Shown here one piece after another: positions 1 through 8,430 of a DNA stretch of 64,000 nucleotides. Location: positions 62,001 through 126,000 of the forward strand of contig NZ_FNDY01000008.1 in the NCBI RefSeq assembly GCF_900099895.1. Direction: 5' to 3'. The number at the start of each line of letters is the position of its first letter. The first letter of the stretch is position 1. The notes under the pieces are model-generated. The model worked only from the letters and a program-made list of their open reading frames with translations, searched no databases and was not told the DNA's origin. Source of the stretch: Paenibacillus naphthalenovorans (GTDB lineage: Bacteria; Bacillota; Bacilli; Paenibacillales; NBRC-103111). The position numbers were made by a program, and so were the translations under genes.

Positions 1-37
1 ATGAAGTTTATTTGAAGACATTTTTCGAGCAAACTCG

Positions 38-128
38 ATAAAGGCAAACCAGGCGAAAGCCTGGGCACGCAAAGCTATAGGGGCTAAAGCGCTGATTCCG
101 GCGCCAAGCCAGCCAGTTGCCGAAGGTA
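38..128 (+). promoter_or_regulatory. Cyclic di-GMP class I (GEMM-I) riboswitch
   Basis: The segment carries the class I c-di-GMP aptamer landmarks in order: AAAGGCAAACC, a GAAA tetraloop stem (AGGC-GAAA-GCCT), GGGCACGCAAAGC, GGGGCTAA, and the closing GCCAGCCAGTTGCCGA, whose GTTGCC pairs back to GGCAAAC. Identification rests on the known GEMM-I consensus. It lies about 80 bases upstream of the small gene at 207-506 and probably controls it. I could not assign a terminator or a sequestering helix with confidence, so ON or OFF behaviour is unknown. Confidence 0.92.
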
Positions 129-206
129 AGGAGCGACGCATCCATTTGCTACTCCTGTACCCGTAGGTTGAGAGTCTCTTTGTTTTTGAAAAAGGAGTGG
201 AAACGG

Positions 207-506
207 ATGCAGGGTCAGGATCGGAGCATCATGTCAAGAAAAGGCTTTTACACGAAAGTAGGGAATGATTTCGTAGGCGTGTTTTTGTCGAACGAAGGTC
301 CGAAGATGTTCATTAACCGTGAGGTTTACGAACTGATGGCGCCGTGCTGGGACGTCGAAATGGTTAAGGGGCGTAGCCATCAGATCGTGAATTTTTACTG
401 GCGCGGCGAAGTCAAGCTGTCTGTAAGATGCGAAGCGGATAATGACATATTCATGCCGCTATTCGATTATTTGAGCTGCAGGGAGTCTCTGGTTCGTCAC
501 GCCTGA
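207..506 (+). CDS. Hypothetical protein downstream of c-di-GMP riboswitch
   Basis: This 99-residue protein is of a family I do not recognise. It starts at ATG 207, with AAAGGAGTGG at 191-200 as ribosome binding site. An in-frame start further upstream (117) would run through the riboswitch 3' end and is unlikely. The protein has no signal peptide or membrane segment and looks like a small soluble domain with alternating beta-strand patterns (FVGVFLS, IVNFYW, VKLSVRC). The upstream switch implies that its expression responds to c-di-GMP, so a role in motility, adhesion or exopolysaccharide is possible, but nothing in the sequence shows this. A terminator follows the gene, so it is probably monocistronic. 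Confidence 0.75.
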   Translation: MQGQDRSIMSRKGFYTKVGNDFVGVFLSNEGPKMFINREVYELMAPCWDVEMVKGRSHQIVNFYWRGEVKLSVRCEADNDIFMPLFDYLSCRESLVRHA

Positions 507-540
507 TTGCCGGAATAGAAGAATAACCGATATCGCAAAA

Positions 541-583
541 AGAACCGCGGACAAGGCGAAGTGCCTTTGAAGCGGTTCTTTTG
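541..583 (+). terminator. Rho-independent terminator after the riboswitch-linked gene
   Basis: AGAACCGC at 541-548 pairs with GCGGTTCT at 572-579, with an inner AAGGC/GCCTT stem, followed by a TTTT run. Confidence 0.8.
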
Positions 584-674
584 CATGCTTATATGATATG
601 TCCGGGCTGCTTCAGCATAAACATGGAAAGATGAAGAAGCTTAAGACGATCACAGTACGGCAAGGTCCCGAATG

Positions 675-1850
675 TTATTGTTCGGAAGGAGCCGCCTTGT
701 TGCTGCGCCAACCGTATAAACCGCCGGGGGCGAAATATTGGTAAAGACTGCATTCGATGCGGCCGTTGAACAGCTTGCGTTTCTTGTCGGTTTTACGGCC
801 CATATGATGCTCAAGCTGTTTGTTCGGGCTCAGGATGAAGGCGGACCATGTAGGCAGCTGCCCGTATAAATGGCTGAACTGGCGAATAGCCCGTTCCGCT
901 TCACCGTGGTCGCCCAGACGTTCGCCATACGGCGGATTCGTAATGATACATCCGTAATCTCCCCGCGGCATGACCTTGGCAACAGGGAGCACCTGCAGGG
1001 TCAGCTCCTTTGCCAGGCCGGCCGCCTTCGCGGCGGCCAAAGCGACATCGATCGCTTTCCGGTCGATATCGGAGCCCGTAATCTGGAGCGGGATGTCATC
1101 CTTTACAAGATCGTAAGCTTCTTCGCGGGCTTGAGACCATAATTCATTAGGAATGAGCGGCCACTTCTCGGCGTTGAAGCTGCGTCTTAAGCCCGGGGCC
1201 AAATTCCATCCGATCATTGCGGCTTCGATGGGTATCGTGCCCGACCCGCAGAAGGGGTCATAGAGCGGGCGTTCGGCCTGCCACCGGCTCAGCAGCACCA
1301 AGGCTGCGGCCATGGTTTCTTTCAGCGGGGCTTCCGTGACCAGCTTGCGGTAGCCGCGCTTGTGAAGTCCGGGGCCGGTTGTGTCCAGCGTCAATGTAGC
1401 GATGTCGTTGAGCAGCGACACCTCGATGACGAAGCGGCCGCCGGTTTCGCGGAACCACTCCGTACCGTACCGCCGTTTCATGCTTTCGACGATCGCTTTC
1501 TTGACGATACCCTGGCACGCGGGAACACTGGACAGCTGTGACTTGTGCGACCGTCCTTCCACAGGAAACTCCCCGTCCTCGGGAATCCAGTCCGGCCAAG
1601 GCAGCGCCTTGACGCCTTCAAACAGCTCGTCGAAAGTAGCGGCTTTGAATTGGCCCATCTTGACGAGTACGCGGTCGGCCGTGCGAAGCCACAAATTGGC
1701 GCGGCATATGGCTAAATAATCACCTACGAACGTTACGCGTCCGTTCTCAACCGTGACTTGATCGTAGCCGAGATTGCGCACTTCTCTGGCTACAACGGCC
1801 TCGAGCCCCATAGGGGAGGTGGCGATGATTTCAATGGAATCTGACGACAT
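675..1850 (-). CDS. ypsC: THUMP-domain class I RNA methyltransferase, YpsC/RlmL-like
   Basis: This 391-residue protein resembles the YpsC/RlmL N2-guanine RNA methyltransferases, which use S-adenosylmethionine to modify large rRNA. The N-terminal part (about residues 5-160) is a ferredoxin-like plus THUMP region that binds RNA. The C-terminal part carries the methyltransferase fold, with the SAM motif DPFCGSGTIPIEAA near residue 198 and the catalytic motif NPPYGERL near residue 305. The length is close to the usual 380 residues. It is cytoplasmic and stands alone on the minus strand, divergent from the O-methyltransferase gene. The family assignment is firm. The exact target nucleotide is inferred from relatives only. 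Confidence 0.93.
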   Translation of the reverse strand: MSSDSIEIIATSPMGLEAVVAREVRNLGYDQVTVENGRVTFVGDYLAICRANLWLRTADRVLVKMGQFKAATFDELFEGVKALPWPDWIPEDGEFPVEGRSHKSQLSSVPACQGIVKKAIVESMKRRYGTEWFRETGGRFVIEVSLLNDIATLTLDTTGPGLHKRGYRKLVTEAPLKETMAAALVLLSRWQAERPLYDPFCGSGTIPIEAAMIGWNLAPGLRRSFNAEKWPLIPNELWSQAREEAYDLVKDDIPLQITGSDIDRKAIDVALAAAKAAGLAKELTLQVLPVAKVMPRGDYGCIITNPPYGERLGDHGEAERAIRQFSHLYGQLPTWSAFILSPNKQLEHHMGRKTDKKRKLFNGRIECSLYQYFAPGGLYGWRSNKAAPSEQ

Positions 1851-2078
1851 GTTGAACTCACTCCGTATCTGTTATGAAAGGGAAAACTCCGAATATCAGC
1901 AGGTTGAACTAAGTCTGGAAAAGCCATACAATTAATTAGTATAGGCGATTGACGGTGATTATACAATGACACAAAGCCATAATGGCGGGTATTGGCGCCG
2001 CATTGCAGGGTTTCGCCTATTGGCGCAAACCATCGTGCATGGGCGCGGGCCGGCCCAAAACGGGAAGGATGGAAAACC

Positions 2079-2720
2079 ATGACAACATCAATAACGGCAG
2101 AGCAGTACCTGGAAGGATTTTTTGAACCGGATGAGCTGCTGGAGCGGGTTAATGAAGGCATCCGGGCCAACGATATGCCGGAAATCTCGGTAGCCGCCGG
2201 TTACGGGCGGCTTTTGACTATGCTTGTGCGCATTACAGGGGCCAAAGAGGTGCTGGAGATCGGAGCGCTTGGGGGATACAGCGGAATTTGTCTGGCCCGG
2301 GGGCTGCCGCATGACGGCAAACTGGTCTCGCTGGAGTTGAAGCAGGAATATGCGGATCTGGCTTTCAAGCATGTAAGCGAAGCAGGATTTGGCGGGAACG
2401 TGGAGTATCGGATCGGTGAGGCGCTGGACAGTCTGAAGGCGCTCGATGCGGAGGGACGGAAGTTCGACCTGTTTTTTATTGACGCGGATAAAGGCAATTA
2501 TCCGAATTATCTGGAATGGGCGATCAAGCTGGCCCGGCCGGGGGCTATCATCCTGGGCGACAATTTGCTTATGCGCGGGAAAGCCGTAAACCCGGAGGCA
2601 AAGGGGAATGCGGTTACCCAAATGAGGCTGTTTACGGAAGCGGTGGCTCGGGATCCCAGGCTCGAAGGCGTGCTGCTGCCTGCCTACGACGGTTTAGCCA
2701 TAGCAAGGGTGAGGGAATAA
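2079..2720 (+). CDS. Class I SAM-dependent O-methyltransferase (family 3)
   Basis: This 213-residue protein belongs to the caffeoyl-CoA O-methyltransferase-like family. It has the SAM motif EIGALGGYSGICLARGL near residue 62, the acidic ribose-binding residue in LVSLELKQEY, and the metal-binding FIDADKGNY motif near residue 136, followed by GAIILGDNLLMRGKAV. ATG 2079 was chosen because GGAAGGATGG precedes it. An upstream in-frame start at 1992 has no binding site. Bacterial relatives include TrmR, which methylates 5-hydroxyuridine in tRNA, but many members act on small catechol-like molecules and the substrate here is not visible. It ends about 90 bases before aspA in the same direction. Confidence 0.9.
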   Translation: MTTSITAEQYLEGFFEPDELLERVNEGIRANDMPEISVAAGYGRLLTMLVRITGAKEVLEIGALGGYSGICLARGLPHDGKLVSLELKQEYADLAFKHVSEAGFGGNVEYRIGEALDSLKALDAEGRKFDLFFIDADKGNYPNYLEWAIKLARPGAIILGDNLLMRGKAVNPEAKGNAVTQMRLFTEAVARDPRLEGVLLPAYDGLAIARVRE

Positions 2721-2813
2721 TCATTATAAGAGGAGCCGTTGTTTTCATATCTTGTTAGGGAAACAGGAACATGCTGCTTTCCATGCGTTTCCATCGATAG
2801 GAGGATGAGAAGT

Positions 2814-4238
2814 TTGACACAGGTGCGGTTAGAAAAAGATTTTCTGGGCTCCAGGGAGGTTCCGGTTCAAGCTTACTATGGCATTCAGACGCTGCGGGCA
2901 GTGGAGAATTTTCCGATCACCGGTTATAAAATTCATTCCGAATTGATTCGCGCGATGGGGATGGTGAAGAAAGCCGCCGCCACCGCCAATATGGAAATCA
3001 AACAGCTGAATCCGCGCATCGGGCAGGCTATCGTTCAGGCGGCAAAGGAAATTGTTGAAGGGCAGTGGCACGATCAGTTTATTGTCGATCCGATTCAAGG
3101 AGGAGCAGGCACTTCGCTGAACATGAATGCGAACGAAGTGATTGCCAATCGGGCGATCGAGCTTTTGGGCGGAACGAAAGGGGACTATTTCATGGTCAGC
3201 CCGAATACCCACGTCAATATGGCTCAATCGACGAACGACGCGTTCCCAACAGCCATCCATATCGCGGCCCTATCCTCCATTCAGAAACTGCTTGAAACGA
3301 TGCGCGAGCTGCATGCCGTTTTCGTGGAAAAAGCCCGGGCATTTGACGGGGTTATCAAGATGGGGCGGACACATCTGCAGGACGGGGTCCCGATCCGTCT
3401 CGGTCAAGAATTCGAAGCCTACGCAAGGGTGCTGCTTCGGGATATCGAACGCATTACGCATTCCCGGCGGCATTTGTATGAGGTCAACATGGGAGCCACG
3501 GCGGTTGGAACCGGACTCAACGCAGACCCGAGATATATAGTCCGCGTGGTCGAGCTTCTGGCGGAAGAAAGCGGGCTCCCGCTGGTCACCGCCGAGCATC
3601 TGGTCGACGCCACCCAAAACACGGATGCGTATACGGAGGTTTCCTCGGCTTTGAAGGTGTGCATGATCAATATGTCCAAAGTCGCCAACGATCTAAGATT
3701 GATGGCATCCGGGCCGCGGGCCGGCCTCGGTGAAATTATGCTGCCGCCCCGTCAGCCCGGATCTTCCATCATGCCGGGCAAGGTTAATCCGGTGATGTGT
3801 GAGGTCGTCAATCAGGTGGCGTTCCAGGTGATCGGCAACGACCACACCATTTCGTTGGCTTCCGAAGCAGGACAGCTCGAGCTGAATGTGATGGAGCCGG
3901 TCCTGGTGTTCAATCTGCTGCAATCGATCAGCATGATGGATCAGGTGTTTCAGGTGTTTAACAAGCACTGTCTGCAGGGCATCGATGCTAATGTGGAACG
4001 CTGCCGTGAATACGTGGAAAAAAGTGTGGGAGTGATCACTGCGCTGAATCCCCATCTCGGTTACGAGACGGTGGCGCGCATTGCCCGCGAAGCTATTGTG
4101 ACCGGACGCTCCGTGCGGGAATTATGCCTGCTGTACGATGTGCTCAGGGAAGAGGAATTGAATCTGATTCTCGATCCTTATGAAATGACCAATCCCGGGA
4201 TTGCGGGGGCCTCTTTATTGACCGATAAGACAGAGTAA
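2814..4238 (+). CDS. aspA: Aspartate ammonia-lyase
   Basis: This 474-residue enzyme converts L-aspartate to fumarate and ammonia. The opening RLEKDFLGSREVP and AYYGIQTLRAVENF are typical of aspartases, as opposed to fumarase C. The family signature GSSIMPGKVNP lies near residue 319 and carries the catalytic serine loop. TTG 2814 is taken as the start because TAGGAGG at 2798-2804 is correctly spaced for it. The in-frame ATG 2805 touches the binding site and an upstream start at 2739 would be unsupported. It acts as a cytoplasmic homotetramer feeding the TCA cycle. A strong terminator follows directly, and no asparaginase gene is adjacent. Confidence 0.96.
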   Translation: MTQVRLEKDFLGSREVPVQAYYGIQTLRAVENFPITGYKIHSELIRAMGMVKKAAATANMEIKQLNPRIGQAIVQAAKEIVEGQWHDQFIVDPIQGGAGTSLNMNANEVIANRAIELLGGTKGDYFMVSPNTHVNMAQSTNDAFPTAIHIAALSSIQKLLETMRELHAVFVEKARAFDGVIKMGRTHLQDGVPIRLGQEFEAYARVLLRDIERITHSRRHLYEVNMGATAVGTGLNADPRYIVRVVELLAEESGLPLVTAEHLVDATQNTDAYTEVSSALKVCMINMSKVANDLRLMASGPRAGLGEIMLPPRQPGSSIMPGKVNPVMCEVVNQVAFQVIGNDHTISLASEAGQLELNVMEPVLVFNLLQSISMMDQVFQVFNKHCLQGIDANVERCREYVEKSVGVITALNPHLGYETVARIAREAIVTGRSVRELCLLYDVLREEELNLILDPYEMTNPGIAGASLLTDKTE

Positions 4239-4248
4239 ATGAGAAAAA

Positions 4249-4279
4249 GACTTGGCCTGTACACCGGCCAAGTCTTTTT
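4249..4279 (+). terminator. Rho-independent terminator of aspA
   Basis: GACTTGGCC pairs perfectly with GGCCAAGTC and is followed by six T residues. Confidence 0.93.
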
Positions 4280-4331
4280 TAGCTCCTGAAAGACCCGGAC
4301 ATTCCAATCCTAACGCAGCCTCTTTTTGTTT

Positions 4332-5093
4332 CTACCTGCCCTCCCGATACCCCAGTTCTTGGGAAATTTCCCGTGTAATCTGCAAAAGCTCCCGGACCCA
4401 CTGCTCCTGATAAGGCGTCATACGGTCGGTTGGCCCGATGACGCTGACAGAGGCCGGCACTTTACCGTAAGCGTCGAAAATGGGGGCCGCAATCCCTGTC
4501 GCCCCTACGTTACGCAGATTGGAGCTGATCTCGTAGCCGTTTTTCCGGATTTCCTCAAGCCGGTCTTGCATCATTCGCGATTCGGTAATGGAATAAGGCG
4601 TGAATGTAATTAAATCGTCGGCCAGCACCTCATCGATAAACTCCCGGTCATGAAAAGCCAGTATCGCTCTGGCTGCGGAAGTGGCATACAAGGGAAATCT
4701 CCGGTATTCCTCCGCGTTGAAACGAATGGGATGCTTCGAATCGATTTTGTCCACATAGATTGCATCTTTGCCGTCGATAATACACAGGCAAACGAGTTCC
4801 TTCGTCTTTTCCGAAAGTCTTTGCAAGTAGGGCTTGGCGAAATCCACCAGATTATGATTCTTCAACACCTTGTTTCCAAGCTCCAATAGAGTATATCCTA
4901 GCGAGTACTGTTTGTTTAAAGGGTTTTGCTTGATAAACCCCTCGCTTTCGAGCGTCATTAACAGCTTATGTACGGCGCCTTTGGATAGCTCAAGCTTTCG
5001 GCTTAATTCGCTCACACCGAGCTCTTTGGGTGCATTCAAAAATATTTTCAGCAGTTTGCAGCTATTTTTGACCGAAGATAAATAATTGTCCAT
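4332..5093 (-). CDS. IclR family transcriptional regulator
   Basis: This 253-residue regulator has a winged helix-turn-helix in the first 60 residues (LGVSELSRKLELSKGAVHKL) and an IclR effector-binding domain from about residue 80 to 245, with the typical GATGIAAPIFD stretch. IclR proteins usually repress or activate neighbouring catabolic operons in response to a small organic ligand. The gene is divergent from the ABC transporter and M20 peptidase operon, and a perfect inverted repeat lies between them, so it is the natural candidate regulator. The ligand is unknown. It could be the transported substrate or its hydrolysis product. Confidence 0.93.
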   Translation of the reverse strand: MDNYLSSVKNSCKLLKIFLNAPKELGVSELSRKLELSKGAVHKLLMTLESEGFIKQNPLNKQYSLGYTLLELGNKVLKNHNLVDFAKPYLQRLSEKTKELVCLCIIDGKDAIYVDKIDSKHPIRFNAEEYRRFPLYATSAARAILAFHDREFIDEVLADDLITFTPYSITESRMMQDRLEEIRKNGYEISSNLRNVGATGIAAPIFDAYGKVPASVSVIGPTDRMTPYQEQWVRELLQITREISQELGYREGR

Positions 5094-5237
5094 AGTAAAT
5101 GTGCTCCTTATGTTGATAATAAGCTTGGATTCATAATGAAATTAGAGTTAGTGTAACACAAACCGAGAATTCTTCCCATATCCTTCAAATTATGTGATGT
5201 AATCTTCCATGGAAGAGAGTTTTTTTAAAAAAGAGTA

Positions 5238-5266
5238 TTGCACAACCTAATGCTGCATGCTAAAAT
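5238..5266 (+). promoter_or_regulatory. Sigma-A promoter of the ABC transporter operon
   Basis: TTGCAC (5238-5243), a 17-base spacer and TAAAAT (5261-5266) form a good sigma-A promoter, with an extended TGC just upstream of the -10. Transcription would start near 5273. Confidence 0.75.
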
Positions 5267-5293
5267 CACAATATGTTTTACACATAGAAAACG

Positions 5294-5314
5294 TCGTTCT
5301 CATATAGAGAACGA
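5294..5314. promoter_or_regulatory. Inverted repeat, candidate IclR-family operator
   Basis: TCGTTCTC-N5-GAGAACGA is a perfect 8-base inverted repeat lying about 20 to 40 bases after the predicted transcription start and 25 bases before the lipoprotein start codon. Its position would suit a roadblock repressor. Assignment to the divergent IclR protein is inference. Confidence 0.65.
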
Positions 5315-5339
5315 TAACACAACAAAAGGAGGAAAATCA

Positions 5340-6449
5340 ATGAACAAAAAAGCGGGGATATTGGCAGTATTGACTTTGTGCGGAACGGTATTGGCAGCAT
5401 GCGGTTCTTCGACCAAGGAAAACCCGGCTCCCGCCGCAGGGACGGGGGGACAGGACCAGTCTGCGGCGGCTGTGGAAAAAAAGCTGGTTGTCGCCGGTAA
5501 CGGGGCAACGGTTGAGCAGCTGATGAAAGACGAAGTGTTCAAGAAATTCAATGAAAAGTATCCTGACGTGAAATTAACTTATGTAGCCGGCGTGGCTACG
5601 GAAATTGTGGCAAAAGTCAAAGCGCAAAAGGCTTCTCCTCAGATCGACGTTACGGTAATCGAAGCAGGCGAGCAGGAAGCGGGCCGTGTAGAGGGTTTGT
5701 GGGAACCGATTACAGAAAAAGATGTCCCATCGATTTCCAAAGTGTCGCCTGAGCTCAAAGTCAATGAAAACAGCGGCGTAGCCGTCAACTTTACACCGAT
5801 GGGCATTTCGTATAATGCCGCCCTTGTGCAATCCAAAGGCTTGCCGGTGCCTGAATCCTGGAACGATCTTGCCAGGCCGGAAATGAAGGGCAACCTTACG
5901 TTGAGCGAAATATCCAGCAACTTCGGCCGTTCGGCGCTGATCATGCTGTCCTATGCCAACGGCGGTTCAGAGAAGGATATAGAGCCTGGCTTCAAAAAAT
6001 TAGAAACTATTGCAGGCTATATGCCCACATTTGCCAAAAATGCGGCTCAATTGCAGCAGAACCTGCAAAATCAAACCGCAGCTTATACCGCATGGACGAT
6101 GGCCCGCAGCTTAGTGCAGAAAGACGCCGGGCTCGACCTCCAATTCGTCATTCCGAAGGAAGGCTCCAATCTGGTTCCGACGGTAGCCTCCGTTGTCAAA
6201 GGAACGAAAAGCCCGAACGCAGCCAAGCTGTTCGTAGAATTCCTTTTGTCCGATGAAGTACAAACCTCGTTTGCCACAAAGCTTTATTATAACCCGGCAA
6301 CAAATGTCAAACTTCCGGACGATATTTCTAATAAGCTGAAGGTTGATATGAGCAAAGCCGTGAAATTCGATTATGCCGTTCTTAGCAGCGAATCTTCCAA
6401 ATGGCTCGATCGCTTCAACAAAGAAATCGCACCAAAAGTAGGGAAATAG
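5340..6449 (+). CDS. ABC transporter substrate-binding lipoprotein, polyamine-type family
   Basis: This 369-residue extracellular solute-binding lipoprotein has a basic start, a hydrophobic stretch and a lipobox LAAC with the modified cysteine at residue 21, followed by a low-complexity linker. The mature part matches the PotD/iron/2-aminoethylphosphonate-type binding fold (MGISYNAALV, PESWNDLARPEMKGNL, FVEFLLSDEVQ). ATG 5340 follows AAAGGAGG with ideal spacing. It is the first gene of an operon with an ATPase, two permeases and an M20 peptidase. The ligand cannot be read from sequence. Given the peptidase, a polyamine, amino acid conjugate or similar small cation is possible. Confidence 0.92.
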   Translation: MNKKAGILAVLTLCGTVLAACGSSTKENPAPAAGTGGQDQSAAAVEKKLVVAGNGATVEQLMKDEVFKKFNEKYPDVKLTYVAGVATEIVAKVKAQKASPQIDVTVIEAGEQEAGRVEGLWEPITEKDVPSISKVSPELKVNENSGVAVNFTPMGISYNAALVQSKGLPVPESWNDLARPEMKGNLTLSEISSNFGRSALIMLSYANGGSEKDIEPGFKKLETIAGYMPTFAKNAAQLQQNLQNQTAAYTAWTMARSLVQKDAGLDLQFVIPKEGSNLVPTVASVVKGTKSPNAAKLFVEFLLSDEVQTSFATKLYYNPATNVKLPDDISNKLKVDMSKAVKFDYAVLSSESSKWLDRFNKEIAPKVGK

Positions 6450-6458
6450 GTGATCCTC

Positions 6459-7580
6459 GTGTCGAAAATGATTGATGTAGAATTGAAAGGCGTTCAGAAA
6501 AAATTCGGTTCCAATGTGGTTGTAGAAAATTTCAACCTGCAGGTGGAGCAGGGAGAATGCGTCTCTTTCCTCGGTCCTTCGGGATGCGGCAAAACGACTA
6601 CGCTCAACATGATTGCCGGCTTCCTTGAGCCAGATCAGGGCGAACTCATCATTAAAGGAAAGAAAATGAATGGCGTTCCATCCAATAAAAGAGAGCTCGG
6701 CATGGTGTTTCAGACGTACTCCTTATTTCCGCACATGACGGTATTTGAGAATGTAGCCTACGGCCTCAAGCTGCGCAAAACGCCGAAGACGGAAATTCAA
6801 GAGCGCGTGAAAAAGGTGCTGGAGCTTGTGAAGCTGCCGCATGTGTCGGACCGTTATCCGAAGCAATTATCGGGCGGTCAGCGCCAGCGGATTGCTATAG
6901 CAAGAGCGCTTGTGACCGAGCCTTCCCTGCTGCTGTTGGACGAACCGCTCAGCAATCTGGATGCGAAGCTCCGCGAAGAGCTGCGCGACGAGTTAAAGCG
7001 TTTGCAGCAGGAGATCGGCGTGACGACGATTTTCGTAACGCACGATCAGGAGGAAGCGATGTACCTGTCGAACCGGATCGTTGTACTGGACCACGGTAAA
7101 GTGGAGCAAATCGGCAGCCCGTGGGATATTTACAATTTGCCTGCATCAGAGTTCGTTCATACCTTTATTGGCAAATCGAACCGGTTGAACGGTACCGTCA
7201 TATCGGCTTCGGAGAGAGATGGAATCGTTCTGAGGACCAATGAAGGACTAGCGCTTCGTGCGTCATTTAAAGGCCGGACATTCCAGTCCGGAGAGGCGGT
7301 ATCGATCTATGTGCGTCCGGAGAAAATTGCCTTTTCTACAGGTACAGGGGGAGGCTTGCAGGCGGAAAGTCGCAATGAAGCACAGGGACGCATAGGCCAG
7401 ATCTCGTTCCTGGGTTCCTACGCGGAAAGTGAAGTCCTGCTCGGGAATACGGTCATCCATGTGCGGATGCCTTCGGACAGCCAGAACCGTATATGGACGG
7501 CCGGCGATACAGTGAACTTGCAGTGGAAGCCGGAGGATGTATTCGTATTCCCGGGAAAGGGGAATGAGGCTCATGGGTAA
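6459..7580 (+). CDS. ABC transporter ATP-binding protein, PotA-like
   Basis: This 373-residue ATPase energises the import system of this operon. It has Walker A GPSGCGKTT at residues 39-47, the Q-loop MVFQTYSLFPHMT, the signature LSGGQRQRIAIARAL, Walker B LLLLDEPLSNLD and the switch histidine in FVTHDQEEA. A C-terminal TOBE-like domain of about 130 residues follows, as in PotA and other MOI-type importers. GTG 6459 is preferred because GGTGATCC just upstream matches the 16S rRNA 3' end. GTG 6450 is an alternative. It starts a few bases after the lipoprotein stop and overlaps the next gene, so translation is probably coupled. Confidence 0.94.
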   Translation: MSKMIDVELKGVQKKFGSNVVVENFNLQVEQGECVSFLGPSGCGKTTTLNMIAGFLEPDQGELIIKGKKMNGVPSNKRELGMVFQTYSLFPHMTVFENVAYGLKLRKTPKTEIQERVKKVLELVKLPHVSDRYPKQLSGGQRQRIAIARALVTEPSLLLLDEPLSNLDAKLREELRDELKRLQQEIGVTTIFVTHDQEEAMYLSNRIVVLDHGKVEQIGSPWDIYNLPASEFVHTFIGKSNRLNGTVISASERDGIVLRTNEGLALRASFKGRTFQSGEAVSIYVRPEKIAFSTGTGGGLQAESRNEAQGRIGQISFLGSYAESEVLLGNTVIHVRMPSDSQNRIWTAGDTVNLQWKPEDVFVFPGKGNEAHG

Positions 7581-8430
7581 AGGCGCTTTGTCCTCTGTGC
7601 GTTCGGCCGCTTTCCTTCTTGCCCCGAGCCTTGCCGTCGTGGCAGGCGTATTCCTGCTGCCGATGCTGTATATTCTTATGCTCAGCTTCCAGGATGGTGA
7701 CGGACAATTTTCATTCGAGAATTATGCGCTCCTTGTCCAGGATCCCTATTATCTGCAAATTTTGTGGAGAACGGTCAAATTGGGGCTGCTGACGGTATTG
7801 GCTTGTCTCATTTTAGGCTATCCGGTCGCCATGTATATGGCTAAGTGCTCGGGCAAAATGCGCGGTTTGATCACGTTCCTGATCATCTCCCCTCACTTGA
7901 TCAGCGTAGTCATCCGAAACTTCGGCTGGGTCATCATTCTGGGGGAAAAGGGCTGGATTAACAACACGCTCATGCAGCTCGGTCTGATCGATCAGCCGAT
8001 CAAGCTGCTGTATAACGAGCTTGGCGTTGTCATCGGCTTGACCGATTCGCTGATCGTTTACATGATTCTGGCGATCGCCACCAGCATGTATCAGATCGAC
8101 GAATCGCTGTATAAGGCGGCCGGAATTCTCGGCGCCGGCAAATTGCGCACATTCTTTACTGTGACGCTTCCGCTCACGCTGCCCGGCATCATGGCGGGAA
8201 CGACTCTCGTGTTCAGCTTGTCGATGAGCTCATTTGTGACACCTGCTCTGATGGGCGGTACGTCCGTCAAGGTACTGCCTGTGATCGCCTATGAGAAAAT
8301 TATGGCTCAGATGAACTGGCCGCTCGGTGCTGCGCTTGCGTTCCTGCTGCTCGGATCGACGATTGCGCTTGTCACTTTGTTTACCCGGCTTATGGAGACA
8401 AAGCGGTATAAAGAGGTGTTTTCTTCATGA
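7573..8430 (+). CDS. ABC transporter permease, PotB-like
   Basis: This 285-residue integral membrane protein has about six hydrophobic helices. The cytoplasmic coupling loop typical of binding-protein-dependent permeases is present (YKAAGILGAGKLRTFFTVTLP, with EAA-type spacing). It resembles PotB and other first permeases of polyamine-type importers. The start is taken at ATG 7573, which overlaps the ATPase gene by eight bases and lies nine bases after AAAGGGG. ATG 7564 is also possible. It is expected to pair with the next permease in the inner membrane to form the translocation channel. Confidence 0.92.
   Translation: MGKGALSSVRSAAFLLAPSLAVVAGVFLLPMLYILMLSFQDGDGQFSFENYALLVQDPYYLQILWRTVKLGLLTVLACLILGYPVAMYMAKCSGKMRGLITFLIISPHLISVVIRNFGWVIILGEKGWINNTLMQLGLIDQPIKLLYNELGVVIGLTDSLIVYMILAIATSMYQIDESLYKAAGILGAGKLRTFFTVTLPLTLPGIMAGTTLVFSLSMSSFVTPALMGGTSVKVLPVIAYEKIMAQMNWPLGAALAFLLLGSTIALVTLFTRLMETKRYKEVFSS

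Noticed and set aside
128-206. A terminator or sequestering stem after the c-di-GMP riboswitch
   Set aside because: Only weak short pairings such as AGGAG/CTCCT were found, so the mechanism was left open.
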